From Tubulanus polymorphus (taxonomy: Eukaryota; Nemertea; Palaeonemertea; Tubulaniformes; Tubulanidae), in contig NC_134030.1 of assembly GCF_964204645.1 (NCBI RefSeq), positions 21,767,210-21,831,209 on the forward strand: a stretch of DNA of 64,000 nt, written 5' to 3'. Shown piece after piece: positions 13,501 through 22,700 of this stretch. How positions within the stretch are numbered: position 1 is the stretch's first letter; each line of letters starts with the position of its first letter. Made by a program: the position numbers and the translations under genes. Under the pieces are notes generated by a model, which saw only the letters and a program-made list of their open reading frames with translations, was not told the DNA's origin and did not search any database.

Positions 13501-16500
13501 TGAAAATTGTCAGTCATCAACATAGTTTCTCAATGTTTCTTTGGTGGTTGTCAGCCTGTTTGAGGATTTTCCCCAAATGGATCATCCATTTATTACGTAT
13601 GCAAATAATTCAGAAAAATCCTCGAGTATGCTGATAATAGTTAGATCGAGTCCACTATGTAGAAAAAGAGTGGATGAAAATGTAGGCACCTGATAAAATT
13701 CATCCGGAGCAGAATTGAATTTTAAAAATCATTAAGGTGCGCACAATACGCATTATTATTTACCCCTCCCCCTTTTGTACACAAAAGTATGCAATTTAAT
13801 AAGACCCCCTTTGTACAATTTGATTTTTGAGTTTAACCCCCTCCCTACCCAAAATGCGTACCTAATAAATGGGTGACCCCTTAAAAGGTAACTTTGAACC
13901 CGCCCTATAAATGAAACTAGGCCCACGATTATGACCACAAAGATGAGGTAATTTTCAGTTGCTTTCCCTTCAGAATTTTATTCTATTATTTCAGTGAAGT
14001 GGATAGCTGTTGAAATGAAAGGTAGATTGACAGATAATAATACTCAATTTCGTGATGAATTTGTGTTGATGTTTACAAAAGAATTCTAATTTCAGGTTTC
14101 ACGGTTAAACCATCTGAAACATCATATGGTATGTAATATAATTGTTAAATACAGTTGATTATAATGGTCGCTGTTATCGTTTTTGTCACTGTCACTTTCC
14201 ACTCAACACGAACATAGAAATTCAGAGAAATTCAAATTCAATGAAAATACCATTTATAAATCGCCAAATTCATTATGTTGTCATATTTTTCATGTGTCCC
14301 AAAAGTGGCATAAGGGACTTTTACTATATTCATACATGTATCTTGTGTGGATGCCTCATCTGTCAGACAACTGGGCGGGAAGTTGAGTAACAATTCACTA
14401 AAAATCATGATGTGGCTGATTCGGGCCATACTAGAAAAAAAATTTTCTGTACGGCTAGAGCAACGATAAAAAATTTTCACAGTGGCCCTTTTGTTTTCCT
14501 GCGCGAGAATATAAAACTTTTAGAATTCTCGCGCGAGAAAACCAAAAAGGGCCACTGTGAAAATTTTTTTATCGTTGCTCTAGCCGTACAGAAGAATTTT
14601 TTAGTATGGCCCGATTCAGCCACCATACATAGAGGACTTGGGTATATGTTTTGTGGGTGCCTTTTATATCTATATATGTTGTATGGGTGCCTCATCTGTC
14701 AGCCAACTGGGCGGGATGTCGAGTAACAATTCATTTTTAAAATCTTGACATTTTTTCATTGGTCCCAATAGTGGCATAAAGGACTTTACTTATATCCATA
14801 TATCTTGTGTGCCTCATCAGTTAGTCAACTGAGCGGGAATTTGAGTAACAATTCACTAAAAATCCTGACGTTTATTTCAGAGCGTAATGAATTTGCTAGA
14901 CTTGCACGAGCAGCAGGTAATGCATAAATGATGTGTGTTAAAATTGATGCTATCGATTTTTATAATGTTTTATAATGTTATACGTAATTCAATTTGTTTC
15001 AGTAAAGAGGAAATCAAGAGAGTTGATAAATGAGATACGTGCTATAACAGATAAAGGTAATCAATATTGACTTCTATAAACATTTTACTGACTCAATAGT
15101 TCCAGATTCATGAATTCATGTTTCCACATTTATATATAACGTGTCTTATGGTCCCCAAACCGGGAAATCAGGAATTTCAGAAAAATATTCTTTAAATTTA
15201 TTTCGCGCTTCAACTTTCTTCGGCAATCTTTCTAGAAAATCACTTTCATCAACCGATCACCGGTAAAATGTTGACGTCACTGTAGTGTATGATGTTATCT
15301 GCTTAACTTCCATCTGAAAATGAAAATCACCCATGAAATACTCGGGTTTATTGACTTCATAAAATTATGAGAACTATCCTTAATTATGTTTTGAGTTCGA
15401 TCACAAACTTGTTTGGTCTTAACTTCTTTAGATTTGAAGTTGGTCTGATGCTACATGTGAATGATATTGATGTTTATAGTTTGGATGCATCAGTTTTTCA
15501 AGAATATTTCATTTCATTTTCAGAAAAATTAAAAAGTCTCGGTTTACTGGTAGATGATGAATCGAGTAAGTAAATTATACAGTCATCACTTTCTGTTGAT
15601 GCTACGATAACGAATGCATTTAATTTCACTTTTAGAAAAATCAAACAAAAAAGGTTTCCCGGAGTCGAGTAAGTAAATTGTACAGTCATCACTTTCTGCT
15701 TTAAACCATAATCAAATTACAATCGTTTGGGATGAAATTAAGTTTCCTTTTCGTTTATGAGAAATCTGAAGTATGATTAAACCGGTTTAATCTGGATTAG
15801 CGGGACACCAGGATGAAATTCATGTAGTTTGAGAAATCCGGATTTAAAATCGTATTCCATGAGATACTAGTTGATTATTAAATGAATATTAGTAACCGAA
15901 TCGAATCTGGATTAAACTGATCTCTTTCCCGCATGGCATTCATCGATCTACCGATCTATGTTTTCGGTAGATCATTAAACGTCAGTTCATTCCTTTGTCG
16001 GAGATCTCATAAATATGTATGTGGTGTAAGGAACACTTTGGACTTAATAAAGCACCAAGAAAAAATTCAAAGCTAATTCTAACTGAATCAGGGGTGGAAT
16101 TAGTTGAGGTATTATTAACCATTGTCACTGTTAACAGTAAAGCCGTAATTAGTTGATTTTTGCATTGTGCATTTTATGAAACAGACTGTAGCGGGTGATA
16201 TATAGTTGTATAAAAACAGTTACAAGCTGAACACATCTAAAACAGAGCAAACTCTAGGGGCTACTGATAAAGTATTGTGAATATAAGTTAAAGTTGACGG
16301 GTATCTACATTTAGGGAGTGTGCAGTTGTATTCGGTGTTTGGTTTATATTGTAGGGCTTAGTCGAAGGTATGAAACTGCTGGTAGATCAAGTATTGAACG
16401 GACATCGAGTAGTGATGGTGGGTCGCCTGGTGGTGGTTTAGGGAAATATGAAGATGAACCTAAAGGTGACTTGAGTCAAACTGCTGCTGATGATAGTCAC

Positions 16501-16560
16501 ACAAGTGATACCGTATCGAGTGGTGATCGTGACCAGGGTGATATCGGTACAGTAGTCTAG
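221..16560 (+). CDS. Gene A: long-type Ig receptor, 3' part (microexon intracellular tail only)
   Basis: This is the 3' part of a multi-exon gene paralogous to gene C; its signal peptide, Ig domains and membrane exon should lie upstream of the window. I place 40 coding exons (A1-A40). All internal exons are multiples of 3 (18 to 156 nt), flanked by AG/GT and joined in phase 1. Spliced they give about 2,186 nt, roughly 728 residues, with no in-frame stop until TAG at 16558-16560. No known domain is recognised: the product is hydrophilic, rich in Lys, Glu, Asp and Ile, and looks like many short amphipathic helices. By comparison with C it is the cytoplasmic part of a receptor. Exon groups are listed separately. 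Exon boundaries are predicted from splice consensus, frame and conservation with gene C. Confidence 0.8.
3922..4490. repeat. ACATGT-rich tracts in intron A14-A15
   Basis: Two stretches (about 3922-4030 and 4378-4490) of self-complementary acatgt and tgtaac words. Gene C has the second type at about 37001-37155 but lacks the DNA between, so 4100-4370 is extra in A. Open frames here are by-products. Confidence 0.6.
4625..10747 (+). CDS. Gene A exons A16-A30 (single copy of the 15-exon block)
   Basis: Exons: 4625-4642, 4777-4827, 5837-5914, 6097-6144, 6634-6717, 6933-6977, 7146-7199, 7767-7802, 8074-8091, 8928-8975, 9243-9347, 9429-9506, 9602-9649, 9830-9883, 10712-10747. A16 and A24 are 18-nt exons. 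A26 (105 nt) encodes VLEEKCK and a repeated VYDIS motif; A27 encodes YWKQVKECF. Gene C has this block twice (37284-42917 and 43153-49021). A19 resembles the first C block, while A21 to A30 and their introns resemble the second, so A's block looks like a fusion of the two. The intron 9884-10711 has short GAGTACC-like repeats near its donor and is otherwise featureless to me. Confidence 0.8.
4862..5480. mobile_element. Dispersed repeat insertion of unknown class in intron A17-A18
   Basis: A block starting with a ttgggacttaagtcccagtg palindrome-like segment and a run of cgtccgt words, largely missing from the second block of gene C. Fragments of the same family occur in intron C28-C29 and at about 32125-32160 (catgtatctaccct). 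No coding capacity is seen. The right-hand part of the intron, after about 5480, is shared with gene C. Exact ends and class are uncertain. Confidence 0.45.
6380..6600 (-). pseudogene. Degenerate mobile-element-like ORF remnant in intron A19-A20
   Basis: The minus strand reads a short frame ending in IPNEYRSLRIFNKNLEELII and a stop, in the style of a retroelement C-terminus. Related decayed copies occupy the same intron in both gene C blocks (38301-38567 and about 44240-44520), so the insertion predates duplication of the exon block. The family is not identified. Confidence 0.35.
6726..6856. repeat. Minisatellite, about 23-bp units, intron A20-A21
   Basis: About six units of acatttacatctacagtaaact just after the donor of exon A20. 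Both gene C blocks carry the same array at the same place (38703-38895 and 44643-44735) with different copy numbers. Each unit contains a ctacag word that mimics a 3' splice site. Confidence 0.85.
7244..7632. repeat. Pyrimidine/purine-rich foldback segment with ACGC microsatellite
   Basis: A left arm rich in cccttt/cgcc words and a right arm rich in aaagggg words form an imperfect inverted repeat, followed by a run of acgcacgc. The same element lies in the matching intron of the second gene C block (about 45131-45622) but not of the first. Confidence 0.5.
8268..8662. mobile_element. hAT-like non-autonomous DNA element in intron A24-A25
   Basis: It starts caggggcggatct and ends ggatccacccctg, a terminal inverted repeat type common in hAT-derived elements. 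It is flanked by similar octamers (ggaggctt and tgcggctt), which could be a decayed 8-bp target duplication. No transposase frame is visible in its 395 bp. The matching element in gene C is at 46564-46956, with its left end trimmed. Confidence 0.6.
10888..11082. mobile_element. Foldback MITE-like element in intron A30-A31
   Basis: Ends are gcccgccgcacacggca and, in reverse complement, gcccaacgcacacggca; the interior is full of aaaacgtttttt words that can also pair. Copied at 49162-49356 in gene C. Several short open frames on both strands here are artefacts of the inverted repeat. Confidence 0.6.
11690..12760 (-). pseudogene. Non-LTR retrotransposon (LINE) reverse transcriptase remnant
   Basis: Read on the minus strand from about 12760 downwards, the order is LGINVNKTKIL, then NWNGSFAKARKYLYDKAMRAM, a LFDMCAAPVAMYGCE segment, ELGR, and near 11770 a Cys/His motif CPICN..GDELHFLFDC. 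This is the usual C-terminal half of a CR1/RTE-like ORF2 reverse transcriptase. Stops and frameshifts show that it is dead. It lies in intron A30-A31 and has a copy in gene C at 49990-51085, so insertion preceded the duplication. The flank 11100-11690 shows no further gene. Confidence 0.75.
12947..15056 (+). CDS. Gene A exons A31-A37
   Basis: Exons: 12947-13000, 13085-13126, 13228-13269, 13995-14021, 14096-14128, 14881-14916, 15003-15056, all phase 1 to phase 1. A31 encodes EEIVNEVKHEYFQTAEFK; its C partner (51279-51332) has 7 of 18 residues changed although the two flanking introns are 97-99% identical. A35 encodes a short FTVKPSET segment and A37 a basic-acidic helix ending in EIRAITDK. A lineage-specific hairpin element sits between A35 and A36. 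No known domain is recognised. Confidence 0.8.
13371..13482. mobile_element. Short foldback element, tatagactggtat family
   Basis: The arms ttttatagactggtat and ataccagtctataaaa flank a centre in which gttaactt and aagttag pair. Relatives are at 51698-51809 (same intron of gene C) and 33141-33251 (another intron). The rest of intron A33-A34 (13483-13994) shows no gene. Confidence 0.7.
14412..14623. mobile_element. Near-perfect 212-bp hairpin element, present only in gene A
   Basis: The left arm begins gtggctgattcgggccat and the right arm is its reverse complement, ending atggcccgattcagccac; pairing continues through ctgtacggctagagcaacgat, tttcacagtggccctttt and the centre (gcgcgaga). The homologous intron of gene C lacks it, so it inserted, or was lost, after the duplication. 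Around it a tgtcagncaactgggcggga segment is repeated three times, against once in gene C. Confidence 0.8.
15524..15668 (+). CDS. Gene A exons A38-A39, absent from gene C
   Basis: Two in-frame phase 1 exons, 15524-15565 (42 nt, EKLKSLGLLVDDES) and 15636-15668 (33 nt, KKSNKKGFPES). Both have a TTTTCAG or TTTTAG acceptor and a GTAAGT donor. About 0.8 kb holding both is missing from gene C: C runs from the homologue of about 15370 straight to that of about 16189. Deletion or insertion is frame-neutral because the exons are symmetric. The intron 15669-16354 holds no gene that I can see; its last 165 bp are almost identical to gene C. Confidence 0.65.
16355..16560 (+). CDS. Gene A terminal coding exon A40
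   Basis: Last exon, entered in phase 1 after TTGTAG and ending at TAG (16558-16560). It encodes 68 residues rich in Gly, Ser and Asp, including KYEDEPKG and AADDSHTSDT. The tail looks disordered; YEDE is a tyrosine in an acidic context but not a standard SH2 motif. The partner in gene C (53450-53658) uses an acceptor shifted by an inserted 17 bp and differs at about 20 residues, although the preceding 160 bp of intron differ at only two bases. Confidence 0.85.
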
Positions 16561-16888
16561 TTCCAAGCCGTCGTACCCCAAAAGGTTTGATTTGACACTA
16601 AAATCAGTTGTCGGATTGCAAGAAACAGGAGTTAATCTCTATTTGACAGTTTATCATCAAACGTTGTAGGGAACCCGTGACAACGACTGGTATTCAGACT
16701 AGTACACAGGATTATAACCGCCAGTCTCTAGTGGTGGCAGGGGCTGGGTGGAATTGGGTGTAACTCACAACTGTGGAACTGTGTTTTGTATCACGCTATT
16801 ATCAAGATGTTTGTTAATCTCTTTTTGGGCTTGAATCATTTGAGATTTTATACGAAAGGAAAATGAAAAAGAGATGAACACAGTTTCT

Positions 16889-16894
16889 AATAAA
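16889..16894 (+). terminator. Candidate polyadenylation signal of gene A
   Basis: An AATAAA lies 329 bp after the stop codon, and an equivalent AATAAA lies 322 bp after the stop of gene C (53980-53985). Conservation of spacing supports use, but the cleavage site is not visible and other AATAAA words occur further down. Confidence 0.5.
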
Positions 16895-17671
16895 ATCATT
16901 GAAATCTTTATCTTTGTTATTTGGTTGTATGTAATTTCTGCGCTATTTGATTACTGTAGATCATTGATTAATTCATTAAGATCATCGATTAATAATTGCT
17001 GTAACAATTAATTGTAATTACATTAGTTGATTATAAAATATATTTTCTGCTTTATCTTTCATAAAAATCTGATTATATATTTCTCGTTTTTCCGCGTCGT
17101 ATCGAGAAAACTTCTCTTTGTTTTGCTGAAATCTGTGAAGGTTCACATTTGATTGTTTGACTTTTATTAGTCAAAATACTGAAATGTGCTAAAATATACA
17201 GTGCAACTGAAGTAGATGAAATTCAGTGTAACTGAATGATTGCAGTATTGTACCGTAGTTGTAACTATATCGAGCAGAAATAAATTGTAAACGAATTTGC
17301 ATTTCAATAAATTATCAGCGGTTGTTCTTGGGGAATATTAGGCCTACATTGTAGTCAAACTTACGCTGTATAACTGTATTTTGATACAATGTAACTGGTT
17401 TACTATTTTACTATACATAAAATATGTTTTAAGTTAAAAACTGTAAATATGCATCACTGATTGATTTACTGATTTGATAAGTTACTGCATTACTGATTGG
17501 TTTGATTGATCATTGAAAACTGTGATAAGTTTTATTCCATTTGAAAAAGTTTTAAAAAACTTCGTGCTGTATTTTTGCTAGAAATTGCTAACGATGTAAC
17601 GTGCTAATTCTATTCGCTTAAATAAATGAATTTATCTATGTAAATAAAGTCATTTATTTCTTTTCTATCAA

Positions 17672-17831
17672 CTGCAGCCGGAGTAGAAGCGACCCCGGGT
17701 CGGGTGAGGTTGACACTTGGTCATCTCAAGTCTTACCAATAGCTTCCCGTTAACCCCAACTATAGCCGAATAGGACGCGAACCTAAAATCTTCGGTGTGC
17801 CAGCCGGGCACGCTAACCACTAGGCCATAGA
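17672..17831 (-). mobile_element. tRNA-derived SINE, copy 1 after gene A
   Basis: On the minus strand it has a pol III A-box-like tggcctagtggttagcg (17811-17827) and a B-box-like aggttcgcgtcc (17773-17784) at tRNA spacing, followed by a tRNA-unrelated body. Small open frames over it are not genes. Confidence 0.7.
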
Positions 17832-18160
17832 CAAATAGTTCTTCAACGGGTTTGTAAATGCGTCTGATCAGTGTGGTGAACATTTATCTGTGGTGACTAT
17901 CAGTCGGGTGTGTGGTGACTGATGACCATTCAGGTGCGGTGACTGGTGAGTCAGATGTGGAGACTCTATTCACTAACAGTGCCCGCTCTATCATTGTGTG
18001 TTACATCCTCGCTCCTTTATGAAACCATTGATGCGGTTTATAAGATCAGCTACACGCGGACTCCTGGTAAAACTTTGTGCTGTGTTTTTTGCTTTATTCG
18101 CTTAAATAAAAGAATTTATCTTTATAAATAAAGTCATTGTTTTCTTTTCTATCAACTCAA

Positions 18161-18320
18161 CTGCAGCCGGAGTAGAACCGACCCCGGGTCGGATGAGGTT
18201 GACACTTGGTCATGTCCAATCTTACCAATAGCTTCCCGTTAACCCTAACTCTAGCCGAATTGGACGCGAACCTAAAATCTTCAGCGTGCCAGCCGAGCAC
18301 ACTAACCACTAGACCATACA
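18161..18320 (-). mobile_element. tRNA-derived SINE, copy 2 after gene A
   Basis: Same family as the element at 17672-17831, with A-box tggtctagtggttagtg and B-box aggttcgcgtcc on the minus strand. It lies in a tandem duplicate of the gene A 3' flank; gene C has only one copy (54820-54978). Confidence 0.7.
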
Positions 18321-19068
18321 CCAGTAGTTTGTAAGTGCGTGTCTGGTCAGGTGTGGTGAACATTTATCTGTGGTGACTATCAGTCGGGTGTGTGGTGACT
18401 GGTGACCATTCAGGTGCGGTGACTGTCGAGTCAGATGTGGAGACACTATTCACTAACAGTGCCCGCTCTATCATTCTGTGTTACAGTTACAGCAGTTTCA
18501 ATGCAATTGTCAGAAAGTTCTAAGGAAGTCGTTTTGTCCTGCAGCTCCTAGAAGTTGCCTCTTTTTCCATAGATGAAGTAGTTAAAATTACACCTTGTAT
18601 CCATCTCTGACACTTCTGCCTTCGCGACGTCGTGAATGTATTTTACAATCTCTCGGAATTGATATCTTTTATTGTATTTCACTAAGAATTTCTAATTGAT
18701 ATCTAAAAGTTTGATAATTTTTGATTTTTCAGTTTCTAAAAATGTATACCTTATTTTGAGTGGAATGGATTGATTTTAGAGACCCGCAGTTTATGGAGCG
18801 TAGATGGATTATAAAAGTAATAGTTCATTGACTCCAATAGGTGTAAAATGCGATACATTGTTAAACCATTCTTGTCGTACGTGGCGTTGACCTCTTTTAC
18901 CCGACTGGTATTTCTTCACACCTAAAGGTGCTCGCACATGTCACCCGTTATATCAAACGAGCACCGATACCTCTTGTGAAAAAATCATGAAATTCAACGA
19001 AAAGCTTAAGATGTAACTGATTAAAGGTGAGTTTGTTGACGTATTTAACTCCACTCCAGTCGGATCTG

Positions 19069-19210
19069 TTCAACTCGGAGATAACCGTTCAACTCAGAGA
19101 TAACCGTTCAACTCGGAGATAACCGATCAACTCGGAGATAACCGTTCAACTCAGAGATAACCGATCAACTCGGAGGTAAGCGATCAAGTCGGAGATAACC
19201 GCAACTCGGA
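19069..19210. repeat. 19-20-bp tandem repeat upstream of gene B
   Basis: About seven units of ttcaactcggagataaccg with ttc/atc and cgg/cag variants. The same array stands before gene D (55729-55870) with one extra base. It is about 0.5 kb upstream of the start codon; a regulatory role is possible but not shown. Confidence 0.85.
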
Positions 19211-19721
19211 TGTTGAAATATGTTTTTACGGCAGTATTTAAGAAATACATATCATCCAACTCGGATATCCCTCATCAAGTCGGACACATTTTTTTGCGGT
19301 TCCAAAAGATCCGACTTGAGCGGAGTCTACTGTATTCAAGAATAAGAGTCAAACTTATACAGGCCTATATGCCACAATTTCATCTTTCAATTTTCTGACC
19401 TAAATTCTAAAATTCTAGTGAAACTTTCGACGATTTTGAAATATTTTCTGAAAGCGGTGAAAACTATGCATTTTGTACAAAAATAAATTTACAAAGCAGT
19501 CACTATTTGTGCCCCTGGACTTTGGACCCCGGGGCTGATATGTAGGTCATACGATTATTGAAGGACGACCAGTGATTTTAACACCTTTCGCTTCCTGCTC
19601 AACGCTCGAATATACTGAATGTATCACCGGCGCTGATCATCAAAATCTTATCTTTAACTTCCTCAATTATCAGACGAAGTGGAACTCGATTATTATCCTT
19701 TATTCTGTACTCTGTATCACA

Positions 19722-22700
19722 ATGATGAACACACGTTCGTTCTTGATAATATACGCGATTTTATTACAACTTGGGAACTTAAACAGCGCAGAAACATCTG
19801 GAAATAAGACGCATAATTCAAGTAAGTCACTCGAACCAATGATAGCTTTTTCTGTTGTGTCGATTTCATAGATTTCTGTCGATGAGAATTCAACAATTCA
19901 AGGTGTTTGAGACTCCCCGTACATAGGTCTAGCTATACTAACGGGATCTATAAAGGGCCTGTCATGTGAATAAATTACCTAGAAGATGTTGCAGGCCCGT
20001 ATGCTGCCTTTCTTTGTTGTGGGCAGTTCTCGATTACTGTATAGGAGGGGGAGCGTTTTGTGGGGATTCCCCAAGAAAACTTTGATCATTTAAAGCCATC
20101 AGTTTGAATTCATTACTGGCTAATTTATGTATAGCTGTAAACAAACGACTGTGTAGGACGATACGTGATGGGAAATGTAGTCTAAAAATTCGGAACTAGA
20201 GATTTTGCTGGGGGGAGGGGGTCACGTGGTGGAAAAAGGACCTCAATAGATTATTCGAAGTTTGTGCGTTTTACTGTTTCATAGACTATTCATATTTATT
20301 CATTCGTTTTCAGTGATTTATCCGAAGCCTGTTCCCGATGGAAAACCCGACATCAAAACACAAGGACAATCGATTGAATATATTTGTAGAACTAGTGTTA
20401 AATATCCTACAGTTATATTCCAAAAGAAGAGAAGAGATTCAGAACAATGGGAAACAATTCCAGACGAACTGATTCGTATAACTAGAAATGTGAAACATAT
20501 TACTTCTGCTTCACTAGAATTCAAAGCAGATTTCAAACTGCACAATGGAACAACATTTAGATGTCTCGTTCTTAAGGAAGGCCAAACAGATTTTGATTAT
20601 CTTCAGTTTGATCTAATCGTAGTTCATCGAACTGGTAAGTAACAGTTTTAAAATGTGAACCTTCCCAGTCTGGAATCCTGCTACTAAATAAACATCGAAT
20701 CTATCAAAACAAATTAATATTGAAACACAGCATCTCTGTTACTTTTAAATTACTTCGCAGTCGATTGCATGAATTTATAGTTTAGCAGCTACGTATCAAA
20801 AGTGCGTTTATTGTAGCGTATGACATGTACATTTTAATGCATTCTAGAATTTATAGAAATAATTCTCAATAAGACGGCCATACGACTCAGCGTGAAATTC
20901 ATATTTCTGTTTAACGGATATATAGCCGACAGTTTAATTTGTTGTAGCTTCCTCTTTCATATACCCGTCATTTGTTCATCCATTTCTATCTCCGCACAAA
21001 CATATCTTCTTGTGTCAACTATACTAATTTCAAGGTCGCTTGATGAGTTGTTGATTTTAAATTTTGTATATTTGATATCTAAAAACCTGAATTTCTTCAT
21101 TTAAAAAGTAAATATTTGTCGCCCTCGTCACTTTTGGAATTGGGAATAAGGTTTTTTATTTATGTCTTTTTATTTCAAAAGGGATGTAAAAATAATAAGT
21201 ATCGGCCGTTCTTGTCACTTTCCCAAAAAGGGGTCGATGAGAAACAACCATATTTATTGCGTGGTCTTAATGCACGCGTCAGTAAACTAACCAAACTAAA
21301 CCCAACCACAAACAGTCTAAGTTACTTTCTACATTTGATTGTTTTTCTCATTTCAGATTTGAATCAAATCCCGGCGACTGAAATCAGTAAATCAGGGTCA
21401 GTATCTATTTCACTTAGCGCACTACAAATAAATCATATTCTATATGTGAATCATTTCTTTGTTGTCGATGCTTTTTGTGAAATAATTTTGAATTGATATC
21501 TCACTCGTCTCATTGGCTTCCGATTAACAGTTCACCTATCATTATTCATCTCAATTTTCACATTTTGCCACAAAAGGTAACAGTACGGGCAATTGCAAAA
21601 TATGTGACCTCGATATCGCTACCACGAGCCCTGCCTTTTCACTTCTGAGCCCAGTTGCACAGTCGTGACTTAAGTCCAAAAGTAGTCTTAAATCTTAAGA
21701 CTAGTCTTAATTTCTTAGATTAGCTATAGAACTAAGTTGGTCTTAGACTGGTCTTAAGTCTAAGCTTTGACTATGCAACCGGCCTCTGTTCTGCTGATTT
21801 ATCTTAATTGTAAATTTCGTCCTTTTCATTCAGAGTTCGTCTGCTTACTGCTGAAAATGTGGCCTCGAAAAATAAGGTCATTATAAATTTAAGTAATAAT
21901 CAAACTAACTTGTCAAATATAGTCCCCGGATCCCAGACACAGAGTCGAATTAAACCCACTGAACTGTGAACCTTGATTTAGGATATAAAAGCGAATTGAA
22001 TTTTATAATATAAACTGAATGATTAATTGATTGATATTTGCAGCTTGTGTTGAGGTTTGATTCTATTCTGTTCGTTTCTAGTTTATACCCGCGAATTGTC
22101 ATCCGGTATATTCTACATCCTTCGAGTTTTCCTTATTTTTCTTTCTCTGACCAAATCGGTTTACAGACTAAACTGGACCACAAACCTGACTGGACCATGA
22201 TGATAATTTACATCGCTTGTGGAGCTATCGGTTTCCTCCTCGTCATCGTTATCATCGTTGTCATCGTCATTTGCAGGTTTGTACTCAATAATCTCGGGCA
22301 GATTTCATATCTAAGATAATCCCCCTATGACGTCATATCAAAACGTGAAATAATTTGATAAATCAGTGACGTTTCCAAAAAAGATGTCTTCATTCGTAAA
22401 TTTGTATCTACCTATGCGCCGATTACTGGCTGAGTCAATCTCAAATCAGCAGGAATAATTCAATATAATGACCGAAATATCCGAAATCTAAAATCTCTTC
22501 AACGCTTAAATTACCCATGTTTCAGACGCAGGCGATTGCCAGGTGAAGGTCGTGTGGAGGTTGCGACACCGCAGGTACTCGACGTCTATGACGAGTTGTA
22601 TGATGACATAGATTCTGTTACTGTGACTGACAAACTGCACACCAGCGATCAGAAAGTTACTACAGATCCGTACGTGAATATTGAGGCCGGGAACGGCAAA

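Larger units (their letters stand above)
16561..19721. other. Intergenic region A-B
   Basis: The first 350 bp is the presumed 3' UTR of gene A and is conserved with gene C. Then come two SINE copies inside a duplicated stretch of about 500 bp, followed from about 18440 by DNA almost identical to 55100-56380 upstream of gene D, including a 19-20-bp repeat array at 19069-19210. No separate gene and no clear TATA box. The promoter of gene B must lie here or in this conserved block. Confidence 0.6.

Noticed and set aside
17773-17831. Functional tRNA gene on the minus strand
   Set aside because: Box A and box B are present but the acceptor and anticodon stems do not pair well, and the copies are attached to a SINE body.
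17668-18363. Two minus-strand ORFs of about 70 codons
   Set aside because: Both lie over tRNA-derived SINE copies with A- and B-box motifs and repeat each other.
19572-19721. Upstream extension of gene B protein
   Set aside because: The frame is open but begins at a non-ATG codon; the ATG at 19722 directly precedes a signal-peptide core.
22038-22166. Alternative, longer gene B transmembrane exon from an acceptor at 22043
   Set aside because: In frame and possible, but the polypyrimidine tract and acceptor at 22166 are stronger, and the added segment looks non-domain. Kept as an alternative only.
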